38,984 nucleotides of DNA from a virus. The DNA lies in IMG/VR virus record IMGVR_UViG_3300006038_000003, positions 1 through 38,984 of that record, one strand, 5' to 3'. Position numbers and translations under genes: made by a program. Position 1 is the first letter of the stretch. Every line of letters starts with the position of its first letter. Under the pieces are notes generated by a model. It saw only the letters and a list, made by a program, of their open reading frames with translations. It made no database searches and was not told the origin of the DNA. Positions 1 to 6,202 of the stretch are shown here, piece by piece.

Positions 1-43
1 GGCCGCCACGCTTGATGCTGAAGCAAACGCTTCGGCACCGGAT

Positions 44-118
44 GCTGCTATAGCTCAGGGGTAGAGCACTCCCTTGGTAAGGGAGAGGCCGAGAGTTCAA
101 ATCTCTCTAGCAGCACCA
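44..118 (+). tRNA. tRNA-Thr (GGT anticodon)
   Basis: The acceptor arms GCTGCTA (44-50) and TAGCAGC (108-114) pair perfectly, with discriminator A and an encoded CCA at 116-118. The anticodon arm CTCCC-TTGGTAA-GGGAG places GGT in the loop, and the T arm carries the normal GTTCAAAT loop. The gene is whole although a prophage is inserted in it: from 72 onward the sequence is the attachment core, which also occurs at the other end of the element. Transcription must start in host DNA left of the window, and the phage supplies everything downstream of 120. Confidence 0.97.
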
Positions 119-120
119 TT
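72..120 (+). repeat. attL core (49-bp direct repeat)
   Basis: Identical over 49 bases to 38768-38816. The core begins at the 3' end of the anticodon-stem 5' strand and runs through the T arm, acceptor strand and CCA to two bases beyond. The base before it differs (C here, G at attR), as do the bases after it, which fixes the limits. Tyrosine integrases commonly use tRNA 3' halves in this way. Confidence 0.95.
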
Positions 121-211
121 AAACAGCCTGCAAAATAAGGCTTTTGGCGAACTTCCCAATCGACGCAAACAAGAACAAACGCGCACCGTTGCGCACATTT
201 TTGCACAGTGT

Positions 212-241
212 TTGACACACATGTGGCACAGCCTGTTCTTT
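212..241 (+). promoter_or_regulatory. Possible promoter for nuclease gene
   Basis: A consensus -35 TTGACA occurs at 212-217, and a poor -10-like TTCTTT lies 18 bp downstream. It is upstream of the 52-aa ORF and the nuclease gene. Only the -35 is convincing. It overlaps the possible integrase arm site at 224-233. Confidence 0.25.
224..233 (+). promoter_or_regulatory. Possible left arm-type integrase site
   Basis: TGGCACAGCC here is repeated exactly at 38699-38708, beside the other attachment core, with a shorter match at 38687-38695. It lies about 100 bp inside attL. Phage tyrosine integrases bind short repeated arm sites flanking the core, and this is the only obvious repeat shared by both phage ends. 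Binding is inferred from the repetition alone. Confidence 0.35.
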
Positions 242-266
242 AAGTGTTCTGATTTCGCGGGGCGTC

Positions 267-425
267 ATGGAAGACAAGAATCAGCCGATCCCAATTATCG
301 AATTCATCAAAGCGCTTGCCAGATGGCAGGCTGCCACGGATGTGTCCGAGGAAATACGGCTGAGAAACGAAGGGGAGAAACGCGATGAGAAAGACGCTCG
401 CCGCCGCACTGGCCGTGGCGGTTAA
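267..425 (+). CDS. Small hypothetical protein upstream of nuclease (52 aa)
   Basis: A short ORF that opens with ATG after a GGGG-containing ribosome site and overlaps the next gene by 41 bp in another frame. The product is highly charged, with an N-terminal hydrophobic-amphipathic stretch (PIPIIEFIKALARW) and an Arg/Glu/Asp-rich tail. It has no recognisable domain. The acidic-basic tail is read from the same DNA that encodes the signal peptide of the nuclease. It resembles small proteins that precede genes in other rhizobial prophages, but this is recollection only and the ORF could be non-coding. Confidence 0.45.
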   Translation: MEDKNQPIPIIEFIKALARWQAATDVSEEIRLRNEGEKRDEKDARRRTGRGG

Positions 426-822
426 TCTGTCCAGCACGGTAGACACTTTTGCAGGGCAGGGGGTGTCTTGCGCCTCGCTTATCGTGATCGACGGCGATAC
501 CATCAAATGCGACGGCCAGAACATGCGTCTGCTGGGCGGCGGGGTACCGTTCAAGTCTGGCGTGGATGCTCCCGAAATGGGAAGCCGTGCCAAATGCGAG
601 TTTGAACGGGATCTGGCGCTGAAGGCCAAGGCGCGATTGAAAGAACTGCTGCTGTCCGGTGTGCCTCGCATCGAGGACAGCGGCGCAAGGGACAGGACGC
701 AAAGCCGCCGTCCGCTCGTGAACGTCTATCTTCCAGATGGCCGGGAAGCTGGGCAGGTTCTCATGTCTGAAGGACTGGCGCGAGAATGGCGCCTAAAGCA
801 CCGCATTGATTGGTGCAATTAA
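385..822 (+). CDS. Exported thermonuclease (SNase-like) protein
   Basis: A 145-aa protein with a hydrophobic N-terminal signal (about residues 1-23, ending near TFA). The mature part is a staphylococcal-nuclease-type OB-fold domain: metal-binding IDGDT at 35-39, Arg48 in the MRLLG strand, DAPE at 61-64 supplying the catalytic Glu64, and an RR pair near 108-109 where the second catalytic Arg is expected. A seven- to eight-residue Gly/Pro insertion separates RLLG from VDAPE. The family hydrolyses DNA and RNA phosphodiesters with Ca2+. The start has a GGGAG ribosome site seven bases upstream. An exported nuclease at a prophage end looks like a lysogeny cargo gene, although a role in the infecting cell is possible. 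Confidence 0.85.
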   Translation: MRKTLAAALAVAVNLSSTVDTFAGQGVSCASLIVIDGDTIKCDGQNMRLLGGGVPFKSGVDAPEMGSRAKCEFERDLALKAKARLKELLLSGVPRIEDSGARDRTQSRRPLVNVYLPDGREAGQVLMSEGLAREWRLKHRIDWCN

Positions 823-879
823 TCTGCACCTACGTTATGGGGATCGAGAAACGTCCGTCACTAGCGGATGTTGGCAAGA

Positions 880-910
880 GCCCGCTGGTAGTACGAGGCT
901 GCCGGCGGGC
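880..910. terminator. Hairpin between convergent genes
   Basis: GCCCGCTGG (880-888) pairs with CCGGCGGGC (902-910) through one G-U wobble, with a 13-nt loop. It lies between the convergent nuclease (ends 822) and ParB-like (ends 976) genes. The following GTTCTGTG is only weakly U-rich, so termination is inferred mainly from position. Confidence 0.35.
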
Positions 911-975
911 GTTCTGTGTGATGTTCAAACGTCGTCACGAAGCGATGACGCCACACGACTGTTTAAGACTGCGCG

Positions 976-1830
976 TCAGGCCGCCCTAACAACAGATTGC
1001 CGACGCTTCTTGCATTTCCTGAACCAAGTGACGGCAAGAGCTTTCCAGAATTGGATTTTGTGGGTTACGGCCAACAGCTTCGCCTCTTCCTCCGCAGTCG
1101 TCAGCAAATCGATGATTGCCTCTGTCAGGTCATCGCCAGTGATTTTTTCACTGTACTCTGGATCTGTAAGAAGTAATTCGGCGGCCTTTATTTGTGGCGC
1201 GGTCAGGGGACCTCGGTCGGCATTTGCGACAACCTCTAGTATCTCCCGCGAGACAACTGGCCCGCGTCTTCCAATCATCGCTGCGATTTGTTTGATCGCT
1301 ATGGTTTGCCGAGAACCAGTCCCCGTGTAGGCGTTGGTCGTTTTCAAAACTTTGACGTTCGCGCGAGCGCAGACAAGTTCGATCGTTTGAGCATCCTCAT
1401 CACCAGAAGCAATGGCGGCTTGATGAAGCTGTAGGTTTGTCACTCCGAGCCGATCGGTATTTTGCCCAATAAAGGCCTTAGCTTGTTCCACTGTGCTTTC
1501 AGCTTCCACAATCATAACCGGAATTGCGTCCAGGTGCGGGTTGGAAGCGGCAGCGATAGCCGTATGCTGTCCGTCAAGGACTTTGAGAATGGTCTTACCT
1601 TCCCATTCGGCGTACGCGCAAATAGGGGGCTTGTACTTCGTCCATTCAAAGTTTTCGATTATGCGACGGATCTGCCGCATTCCTTTTTCGCTTACGTTTC
1701 TTTGGTAGGTGGGATCGACGTACAAATCGGATGGACGGACCAATTCGAAAATCGGCATACCCGTCGCTGGCACGTTTGCCGTGAGACCGGCAATACTTAC
1801 GGGCGAAATAACTCTCACATTATCCTGCAT
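976..1830 (-). CDS. ParB/sulfiredoxin-fold domain protein
   Basis: The start at 1830 is chosen because AGAAGGAG lies seven bases upstream; longer in-frame starts have no such site. The 284-aa protein has the ParB-N/Srx signature: a YQR motif (42-44), a helix of charged residues, and DGQHT (86-90), equivalent to the DGxHR nucleotide-binding loop of this fold. The C-terminal half is mostly helical with Arg/Lys near the end, compatible with DNA binding. It resembles the DUF6551-type ParB-like proteins. ParB-fold proteins bind CTP or act as nucleases or regulators. No ParA or parS-like repeat is next to it, so plasmid-style partition is not supported. It is transcribed toward the nuclease gene. 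Confidence 0.75.
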   Translation of the reverse strand: MQDNVRVISPVSIAGLTANVPATGMPIFELVRPSDLYVDPTYQRNVSEKGMRQIRRIIENFEWTKYKPPICAYAEWEGKTILKVLDGQHTAIAAASNPHLDAIPVMIVEAESTVEQAKAFIGQNTDRLGVTNLQLHQAAIASGDEDAQTIELVCARANVKVLKTTNAYTGTGSRQTIAIKQIAAMIGRRGPVVSREILEVVANADRGPLTAPQIKAAELLLTDPEYSEKITGDDLTEAIIDLLTTAEEEAKLLAVTHKIQFWKALAVTWFRKCKKRRQSVVRAA

Positions 1831-1975
1831 CGTGGCTCCTTCTCGCAAAATCGCGGTACGCGTATTTTGTAGGCGACCGCGAGAAGCTCCTTCCAACCCC
1901 GCTTACTCTGAGGATTTACGCGCGATTAACATCCACAGTGGTGTGCCCAGCTTCGGGTCAAATAGTGGATAAGTG

Positions 1976-1998
1976 TAGGTCGGATCATCTCCGACCTA
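1976..1998. other. Perfect 9-bp hairpin upstream of ParB-like gene
   Basis: TAGGTCGGA and TCCGACCTA pair perfectly around the five-base loop TCATC. It lies between the end of the 80-aa membrane protein gene (2019) and the start of the ParB-like gene (1830), both on the minus strand. No U-tract follows on either strand, so it is either a weak terminator or a protein-binding dyad for the ParB-like gene. Confidence 0.4.
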
Positions 1999-2018
1999 AT
2001 GCCTCGAACCAGTACGCT

Positions 2019-2261
2019 CTAACCCGCAAAGTTAAGCACTCCCAACCATCCGATACCGGCCAGAAACGCTGCGCCGAGCGTTTCTTTCGAAACCCAACTA
2101 TCGTCATCGAGCACTGCGGCTGCGACACACATAACAGTTGCAATGGCCTCGATAATAAACATGGCGCCGTCCAGCAAAGCCCATCCGCCCATCAGATCAA
2201 ACCATGCGCGACCGAAATACACCGTGAGACCGAGATAAAATGCAGAAGCCAACCAGTACAT
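2019..2261 (-). CDS. Small integral membrane protein (80 aa)
   Basis: An 80-aa product with about three hydrophobic stretches: residues 2-16, a long one at about 27-50 (GAMFIIEAIATVMCVAAAVL) and one at 63-79. A short polar loop (DDDSWVSKET) lies between the last two. The start follows a purine-rich AAAGGGGG. Family unknown. It shares its direction with the ParB-like gene and may be cotranscribed with it, with a dyad between them. It could be a superinfection-exclusion or other lysogenic protein, but nothing in the sequence shows that. Confidence 0.65.
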   Translation of the reverse strand: MYWLASAFYLGLTVYFGRAWFDLMGGWALLDGAMFIIEAIATVMCVAAAVLDDDSWVSKETLGAAFLAGIGWLGVLNFAG

Positions 2262-2404
2262 TGCATACCCCCTTTGTGTTGCGGGGGAGGTAAGTATTGA
2301 GGATCCATGAAGATTTCTTGTCTGGAAACCCTAAAATTGGACACGTTGTCATACGTTGGTCTTATTCACGCTACCAACTTTAGGGACGCGTCCGCTCAAC
2401 AAGC

Positions 2405-2433
2405 TTGACTCTCTGAGTAGCCAGAACATAATA
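2405..2433 (+). promoter_or_regulatory. Sigma-70-like promoter for left small-gene operon
   Basis: TTGACT (2405-2410) is followed after 16 bp by CATAAT (2427-2432), or after 17 bp by ATAATA. The spacing is close to ideal and it is the best promoter match in the left arm. It sits about 80 bp upstream of the GTG start at 2512. TTAGGG-containing repeats occur on both sides (about 2328, 2380 and 2472) and could be operator sequences. Confidence 0.55.
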
Positions 2434-2511
2434 AGAACACGCACGGCACGGCGGCGTGTGCCTATCGCAAAATTAGGGACAAATTGAACTCTTGAACCGG
2501 AGAATGAGAAC

Positions 2512-2706
2512 GTGCGCCCATTACCGCGAGAACCGGAAGCCGACCCAGTTGACCACATCATTGCATGGCATGACGGCGATAGTCGCGCCGCTATTGAGAC
2601 GCTCATGGAGGACATTCTGCATCTGAGGATGCAACTCGCTCTGGCGACTGCGGCAATGGGGCGAGGCTTTACCAGGGGATGGATGCCGGAGGCGGAGCGG
2701 AAATGA
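2512..2706 (+). CDS. Hypothetical protein (64 aa)
   Basis: GTG start nine bases after GGAG. The protein is acidic and helical, with DPVDHIIAWHDGDSRAAIETLMEDILHLRMQL suggesting one long amphipathic helix, probably an oligomerisation segment. It resembles short conserved proteins in other rhizobial phages and genomes, with no known function. An overlapping ATG ORF in another frame (2504) was judged less protein-like. The next gene starts two bases after its stop, so the two are cotranscribed. Confidence 0.6.
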   Translation: MRPLPREPEADPVDHIIAWHDGDSRAAIETLMEDILHLRMQLALATAAMGRGFTRGWMPEAERK

Positions 2707-2707
2707 A

Positions 2708-3016
2708 ATGCGCCATCGTCGCGGTATCGACCTTACCGGCGCTAGCAACGACAATCTGCCGCCAAAACCAACGGGCATCTTTGTGCCTCAGCGCGACCAC
2801 TCCGCTACCTTGGCCGATCTTCCGCAATGGTATGTTCTCGGTGCCCAATGCTGGCGGTGCAAGCGGGTCGGCATGCTGGACAGGTGGACGATACAGCGCC
2901 GTTACGGCAAGGCCCGGTCGATCATATCGATGGAACCGCTGCTGCGATGTCTCGGATGCCAGAACCGTGAGAAGAACAGCTTTGTCCTCGCAAGGGCAAA
3001 AAGAGATTGGCCATGA
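2708..3016 (+). CDS. Zinc-ribbon-like hypothetical protein (102 aa)
   Basis: Contains two cysteine pairs, CWRC (about 48-51) and CLGC (about 82-85), separated by a basic stretch, as in a zinc ribbon. Trp and Arg residues between them are compatible with nucleic-acid contact. It starts just after the preceding stop and its own stop overlaps the next start (ATGA). Similar CxxC...CxxC proteins occur in rhizobial chromosomes and prophages without assigned function. Confidence 0.65.
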   Translation: MRHRRGIDLTGASNDNLPPKPTGIFVPQRDHSATLADLPQWYVLGAQCWRCKRVGMLDRWTIQRRYGKARSIISMEPLLRCLGCQNREKNSFVLARAKRDWP

Positions 3017-3174
3017 GAAATGAACGTGGCATTGCTGGGCGCACTATGCGTACAAGGAGCCACTACAGTGATAACCCGCATTTCCCGCCAACGCGGAACA
3101 ACGGTTGGCCATGGCCCTTCGCCAAATTAAACGAAGCCATCAAGGACGTTCACAAGACAGGCCTCGACGGCTGA
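3013..3174 (+). CDS. Small basic hypothetical protein (53 aa)
   Basis: The start overlaps the previous stop as ATGA, which indicates translational coupling. The product is basic at the N-terminus and Pro/Trp/Asn-rich in the middle (FPPTRNNGWPWPFAKLNEAI), ending in a short helix. No family recognised. It is the last gene before the terminator at 3274-3301. Support comes from position, coupling and protein-like composition only. Confidence 0.5.
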   Translation: MRNERGIAGRTMRTRSHYSDNPHFPPTRNNGWPWPFAKLNEAIKDVHKTGLDG

Positions 3175-3273
3175 TTTTTTTGGAACCGTTTTTTTCGTCG
3201 CGAGTTTTTACGGCCGGGCGGAACTTCCCCCCTCCGCCCATTGCTCCTAGTGCCCGTTAGTCGGCACGATTAG

Positions 3274-3301
3274 AACCCTCCCCGCCGGAGGGTTTCTTTT
3301 T
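3274..3301 (+). terminator. Rho-independent terminator of the 2512-3174 operon
   Basis: AACCCTCC (3274-3281) pairs with GGAGGGTT (3287-3294) around a five-base loop, followed by TCTTTTT. A second stem, GGGCGGA/TCCGCCC (3216-3239), lies just upstream without a U-tract. Confidence 0.85.
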
Positions 3302-3420
3302 AGGTGAGCTCGAATAACGCCGAGCGTTCTGCATCTGCACGGGGCATTAAGCTGCGGAACAATACCAAGTGACTGATCGTTGATATCGACATTTTTTGAA
3401 CGCATGCCGGGAATTTCGCT

Positions 3421-3657
3421 ATGCCACGGTACTATTTCCACGTCCGAGACGCTGAAGGGCTTTCCGTGGATATGGAGGGAGCAATTCTCTCAACTGATGA
3501 GCAGGCCAGACAAGAGGCCGTTCAAGCCGCAAGAGAAATGCTCTCTGAAAAAATTCTCAAGGACGAAGTCGTAGATGGCAGCTCGTTTGAAGTTATTCGC
3601 GGCGACGGCCATTTGATCGCGAGAATCCCCCTTAAATCTGTTATCCGCTTCAAGTAA
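3421..3657 (+). CDS. DUF6894-like small protein (78 aa)
   Basis: The opening MPRYYFHVRDAEG, followed by a glutamate-rich helix with AxxEAxxxARE spacing and a C-terminal beta segment, matches the DUF6894 family as I recall it. That family is widespread in Hyphomicrobiales and has unknown function. The length of 78 aa is normal for it. No strong ribosome site is visible. It lies after the terminator at 3274-3301 and before a further group of small plus-strand genes. Confidence 0.7.
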   Translation: MPRYYFHVRDAEGLSVDMEGAILSTDEQARQEAVQAAREMLSEKILKDEVVDGSSFEVIRGDGHLIARIPLKSVIRFK

Positions 3658-3770
3658 ATTTTGGCGCGTCATCGCGCTCCACCATAGAGATTTTGCACAT
3701 AGACTCTTCGCTTATCACATGCTCTCATTTAAGGCGGAGAGGATATAGATCAGGCGGGAGGGCTGAACGT

Positions 3771-4070
3771 ATGCCTAAGGGGCTTATTTCAGAGTTGGAG
3801 AAAGCGGCGTCGGACGTGCCGAATCTCACTTCACATCAAGTGAGAACGCTGCTGAATAGAACGATTAATATGGTTCAACGACTTCATGAGGAAGTACCTG
3901 GCGAACCAATCAATCGTGATTTGATGAGCTATCTCCGCACGGCATCTATGGAGACCGGCAAGCTCTCCGAAGATGAAAAGGTGCACGTACTGCTTGATGC
4001 AGCAGAAGGCATACGAATGCTGTTGTCGAAGCGACCAACGAGCTTAGGCGAGATGAGACGGACGAGTTGA
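3771..4070 (+). CDS. Hypothetical helical protein (99 aa)
   Basis: The start at 3771 is preferred over upstream in-frame codons because GGGAGGG lies about nine bases before it. The product is almost entirely helical and mixed-charge (for example LTSHQVRTLLNRTINMVQRL), with no signal peptide, TM or metal site. No family recognised. It is the first of a second cluster of small left-arm genes. Confidence 0.6.
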   Translation: MPKGLISELEKAASDVPNLTSHQVRTLLNRTINMVQRLHEEVPGEPINRDLMSYLRTASMETGKLSEDEKVHVLLDAAEGIRMLLSKRPTSLGEMRRTS

Positions 4071-4119
4071 AGAAACTGCATGCGATAAGCTTTTGCATTG
4101 ACAAGAGAGTGATCTTCTT

Positions 4120-4314
4120 ATGAAGCGCCCACGTCCTCCCCGAGAACGCGCCGCCCGCGCACTGTGCCGACTGAGCGACGTGCCGGAGAACACGGCATTC
4201 AACCATCGGCCGATGTGGGAGAGCTTCTTGCCGGAGGTGGACGCAGTGCTTGAGGCAGCTCTGGGCGCAGACGAGCTTGAGCGGATGAAACAGGACGAGG
4301 TGACGAAGCAGTGA
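4120..4314 (+). CDS. Small hypothetical protein (64 aa)
   Basis: Arg/Pro-rich N-terminus (RPRPPRERAARALCRL), then a segment (PMWESFLPEVDAVLEAAL) that resembles a conserved module in short rhizobial proteins. Function unknown. Its stop overlaps the following GTG start (GTGA), showing coupling to the zinc-ribbon gene. Confidence 0.6.
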   Translation: MKRPRPPRERAARALCRLSDVPENTAFNHRPMWESFLPEVDAVLEAALGADELERMKQDEVTKQ

Positions 4315-4613
4315 GCGATAGACAATTCCCGTCCGAAGACGATCTAGTTGAAGCGCTCAATACGCTTTCCCTAAACGCCGGGAGGATAGCGTGCCCGATA
4401 TGCATGAACCAAACGTGGGAAATTGAGACTGAACCCACAGGGGGGTTACTTTCCATTCTTCCGCTGCCAGGCATCATCGGTTTCAAGCCGTCCAAGTCGA
4501 CCACCATGTCGCCGCTCATTCCATGCCTGGTTCTCGTATGTGAGAACTGCGGCTTTATTCGAGAGCACAGCGTTCCAATGCTGTTGAGGAAATCGAGGTC
4601 CAAACGTGTCTGA
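4311..4613 (+). CDS. Zinc-ribbon protein (100 aa)
   Basis: GTG start overlapping the previous stop, with a GAGG element upstream. Two CxxC knuckles, CPIC (about 28-31) and CENC (about 76-79), flank a hydrophobic, Pro/Gly-rich stretch (LLSILPLPGIIGF). The layout is that of a treble-clef or ribbon zinc site. It is coupled to the next gene by a short overlap. No specific function can be assigned; a role in nucleic-acid or protein binding is the family-level guess. Confidence 0.65.
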   Translation: MSDRQFPSEDDLVEALNTLSLNAGRIACPICMNQTWEIETEPTGGLLSILPLPGIIGFKPSKSTTMSPLIPCLVLVCENCGFIREHSVPMLLRKSRSKRV

Positions 4614-4935
4614 CGAAGGAATTAAGCCGGGGCATAGTGCGGAAGTCTACGAATTCCCGACGGGTTTGAAATCAGGCGGCGGCGGTGGTACGTTTGACGG
4701 CATGGAAGCTCGTGTAAAATCTCTCGAAGACGACATGAAGAAAATCTTGCAGGACACTGCTGAGATCAAGGGCATGTTGCGGTCAGCGCCATCGGCTGTC
4801 GAGTTTGGAGAGTTGAAGGGTCGCGTAAATAGCCTGCCAACAATGGCAAAGGCAGGGACGATGCTCGGGATAGCAACCGCCGTCATTGTCGTCCTCAACA
4901 ATTGGTCGACCATAAAGGCTTGGCTTATCGGTTAA
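4606..4935 (+). CDS. Membrane-anchored coiled-coil protein (109 aa)
   Basis: GTG start seven bases after GAGG, overlapping the preceding stop. The order is a flexible Gly-rich N-terminus (GGGGGTFDGM), a coiled coil (about 33-60), a linker and a C-terminal TM helix (about 84-101, MLGIATAVIVVLNNW) with a short tail. This layout recurs in phage proteins of rhizobia, often annotated as unknown or holin-associated. It resembles the 143-aa protein at 5358-5789 in content, although the order of TM and coiled coil is reversed. Confidence 0.65.
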   Translation: MSDEGIKPGHSAEVYEFPTGLKSGGGGGTFDGMEARVKSLEDDMKKILQDTAEIKGMLRSAPSAVEFGELKGRVNSLPTMAKAGTMLGIATAVIVVLNNWSTIKAWLIG

Positions 4936-4940
4936 TACGA

Positions 4941-4965
4941 GACCCGCTCCGGCGGGTTTCTTTTT
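4941..4965 (+). terminator. Rho-independent terminator
   Basis: ACCCGC (4942-4947) pairs with GCGGGT (4952-4957), followed by TTC and TTTTT. It begins six bases after the stop of the membrane coiled-coil gene. Confidence 0.85.
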
Positions 4966-5054
4966 GCGTGCCCTTTTACCAGCCGTTTACATTGCTATGG
5001 CACGCTAAACCCAAGCGCGAAATGTATTCAGTACGCGCGGCATTTCCCAACTAG

Positions 5055-5076
5055 CCCGCCACACTTGGCGGGTTTT
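5055..5076 (+). terminator. Second rho-independent terminator
   Basis: CCCGCCA (5055-5061) pairs perfectly with TGGCGGG (5066-5072) around CACT and is followed by TTTT. It is about 90 bp beyond the previous terminator, so read-through is blocked twice before the gene at 5136. Confidence 0.8.
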
Positions 5077-5135
5077 GTTGTGCTCTCCAGATGAAATAGG
5101 GTGGACCCAAGTCAGCGAAAGCAGGTCGGGCCAGC

Positions 5136-5348
5136 ATGGAACTTAAATTCAATATCAACCTACTGGACGACGGATCTGTCGTTACCAGGGAAGGCGAACT
5201 TCTGGGGACCTATAATCTTGATGAAGAAGATCATCCGTGGTTCACGCCTGACGGCGAAACAGTGCCAGCGATTTTTAGTCCATTCATTCCATTGTTCTGC
5301 GAACAAATAGAAAACTGGCACAGAGCGAAAAACGCAGAGCAGACTTGA
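5136..5348 (+). CDS. Small acidic hypothetical protein (70 aa)
   Basis: Acidic product with a beta-rich first half (MELKFNINLLDDGSVV) and a helical end containing FIPLFCEQIENWH. It resembles small conserved proteins of rhizobial genomes without known function. It lies alone behind two terminators, so it needs its own promoter, which is not obvious. It converges on the lysis operon with a 9-bp gap that holds a hairpin. Confidence 0.65.
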   Translation: MELKFNINLLDDGSVVTREGELLGTYNLDEEDHPWFTPDGETVPAIFSPFIPLFCEQIENWHRAKNAEQT

Positions 5349-5367
5349 GGCCCTTAACTAAGGCCTC
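5347..5367. terminator. Hairpin between convergent operons
   Basis: GAGGCC (5347-5352) pairs with GGCCTC (5362-5367) at the meeting point of the plus-strand gene ending at 5348 and the lysis operon ending at 5358. No U-tract on either strand, so any terminator activity would be weak or factor-assisted. Confidence 0.4.
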
Positions 5368-5789
5368 TGCCCCTTCTCCATCCGCTGCAAGATGACCTTG
5401 ATTTCTCGAAGGTCTCCGGACTGTTGAGATAGCTGGGTCTGGATGTCCTTGACCGTTGATGCGATGCCCGTCGTGGCGTTCTCGTTGGTCGTGAGGCGGA
5501 AATTCAGGCTGTCTGTTAGGCTGGTGAGCTTTCGAACGTCAGCCTCGACGCTCTTGAACTTCTCGTCGTTCCTCGCCTCGTTCGCCTTAACGTCCACTAG
5601 GCGCTCCTTGTGAAGCTGCTCGTGGTTCGTCCGCCAACCCTGCAAGTCTTCAATGTCACGGCTTTTGTCCACCCAGATTGCAATGCCACCCCCAACCATT
5701 CCGACGAGGGTGACAATCTGGATTATCGTATTGAGGTTCCACTCAAGTTTGGGAGCTCGACTTATCTGCATGTTTGTATTCTCCGCCAT
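5358..5789 (-). CDS. TM plus coiled-coil lysis-region protein (possible holin)
   Basis: 143 aa with one TM helix near the N-terminus (about 22-40, TIIQIVTLVGMVGGGIAIWV) and a long charged coiled-coil C-terminal domain. It is the last gene of the lysis cassette, after endolysin and spanins. Single-TM proteins with a soluble coiled coil at this position are often holins, antiholins or holin partners, so this is the best holin candidate in the window. No dual-start motif is seen and the assignment rests on context. Confidence 0.6.
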   Translation of the reverse strand: MAENTNMQISRAPKLEWNLNTIIQIVTLVGMVGGGIAIWVDKSRDIEDLQGWRTNHEQLHKERLVDVKANEARNDEKFKSVEADVRKLTSLTDSLNFRLTTNENATTGIASTVKDIQTQLSQQSGDLREIKVILQRMEKGQRP

Positions 5790-5829
5790 CCGGTAAGCCT
5801 GCCCTTGAGATGCGATTGAAATTCCAAGG

Positions 5830-6033
5830 CTACCAGCAGCCTTGCTTAGTACCGTGTGAGTTGTGGGAAGCGACCTGATTAGCGAATTGGCGGTCGTCCA
5901 TCGTGATCTTGAGCGCGGTTTCGACCGTCGGCGTCAGCTTGGACCACCCTGCGCACACATTCGACGCGTTCTTCGTCTGGCAACCCGTAATGAGCGCACA
6001 ACTCAGCAGCAGCGGAAGAAGTGATTTCCACAT
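5830..6033 (-). CDS. Rz1-like outer-membrane spanin lipoprotein
   Basis: 67 aa with a type II signal peptide and lipobox LITGC, giving lipidated Cys18. The mature protein is about 50 residues. It starts inside the inner-membrane spanin gene in another frame and extends 49 bp beyond its stop, the classical overlapping Rz/Rz1 layout. The o-spanin is anchored in the outer membrane and joins the i-spanin across the periplasm to fuse the membranes at lysis. Confidence 0.85.
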   Translation of the reverse strand: MWKSLLPLLLSCALITGCQTKNASNVCAGWSKLTPTVETALKITMDDRQFANQVASHNSHGTKQGCW

Positions 6034-6202
6034 TGGTTTCGTTCCTTGATTGGAGAACTTCGACGGTCTTCGTCAGCGTTTCCGTGGCCATCTCGGCGCG
6101 CTGGACACGCTTGCCAACGAAGTAGGAGGCGACCGCCACCACAGCCACACAGAGAAGGCCCCCAGCAGCGATTTTGATCCATCCGGGGACGAGCGACCAC
6201 AT
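5879..6202 (-). CDS. Rz-like inner-membrane spanin
   Basis: The start at 6202 overlaps the endolysin stop (ATGA), giving 107 aa. One N-terminal TM helix (about 9-28, IKIAAGGLLCVAVVAVASYF) is followed by a charged, helical periplasmic domain with two cysteines. Nesting of a lipoprotein ORF in the +1 frame and position directly after the endolysin support the i-spanin call. Longer upstream in-frame starts lie inside the endolysin and were not used. Confidence 0.85.
   Translation of the reverse strand: MWSLVPGWIKIAAGGLLCVAVVAVASYFVGKRVQRAEMATETLTKTVEVLQSRNETNVEITSSAAAELCAHYGLPDEERVECVRRVVQADADGRNRAQDHDGRPPIR

Noticed and set aside
74-388. Plus-strand 104-aa frame from the tRNA into the phage
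   Set aside because: It begins in the tRNA anticodon arm and has no ribosome site. The 52-aa frame at 267 is more plausible.
240-702. Two long minus-strand frames opposite the nuclease gene
   Set aside because: Shadows of the nuclease coding sequence, with Arg/Pro/Ser-biased composition and no ribosome sites.
976-1830. Plasmid-type partition system
   Set aside because: Only a ParB-like protein is present. No ParA Walker-type gene or centromere-like repeats are nearby, and an integrated phage with att sites does not need one.
4606-4935. Holin assignment for the left-arm TM/coiled-coil protein
   Set aside because: It is in a different operon on the other strand from the lysis genes and behind a separate promoter. 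The 5358-5789 protein is better placed.
5101-5310. 69-aa plus-strand frame
   Set aside because: Shadow of the 70-aa gene at 5136, which has better composition and a recognisable rhizobial pattern.
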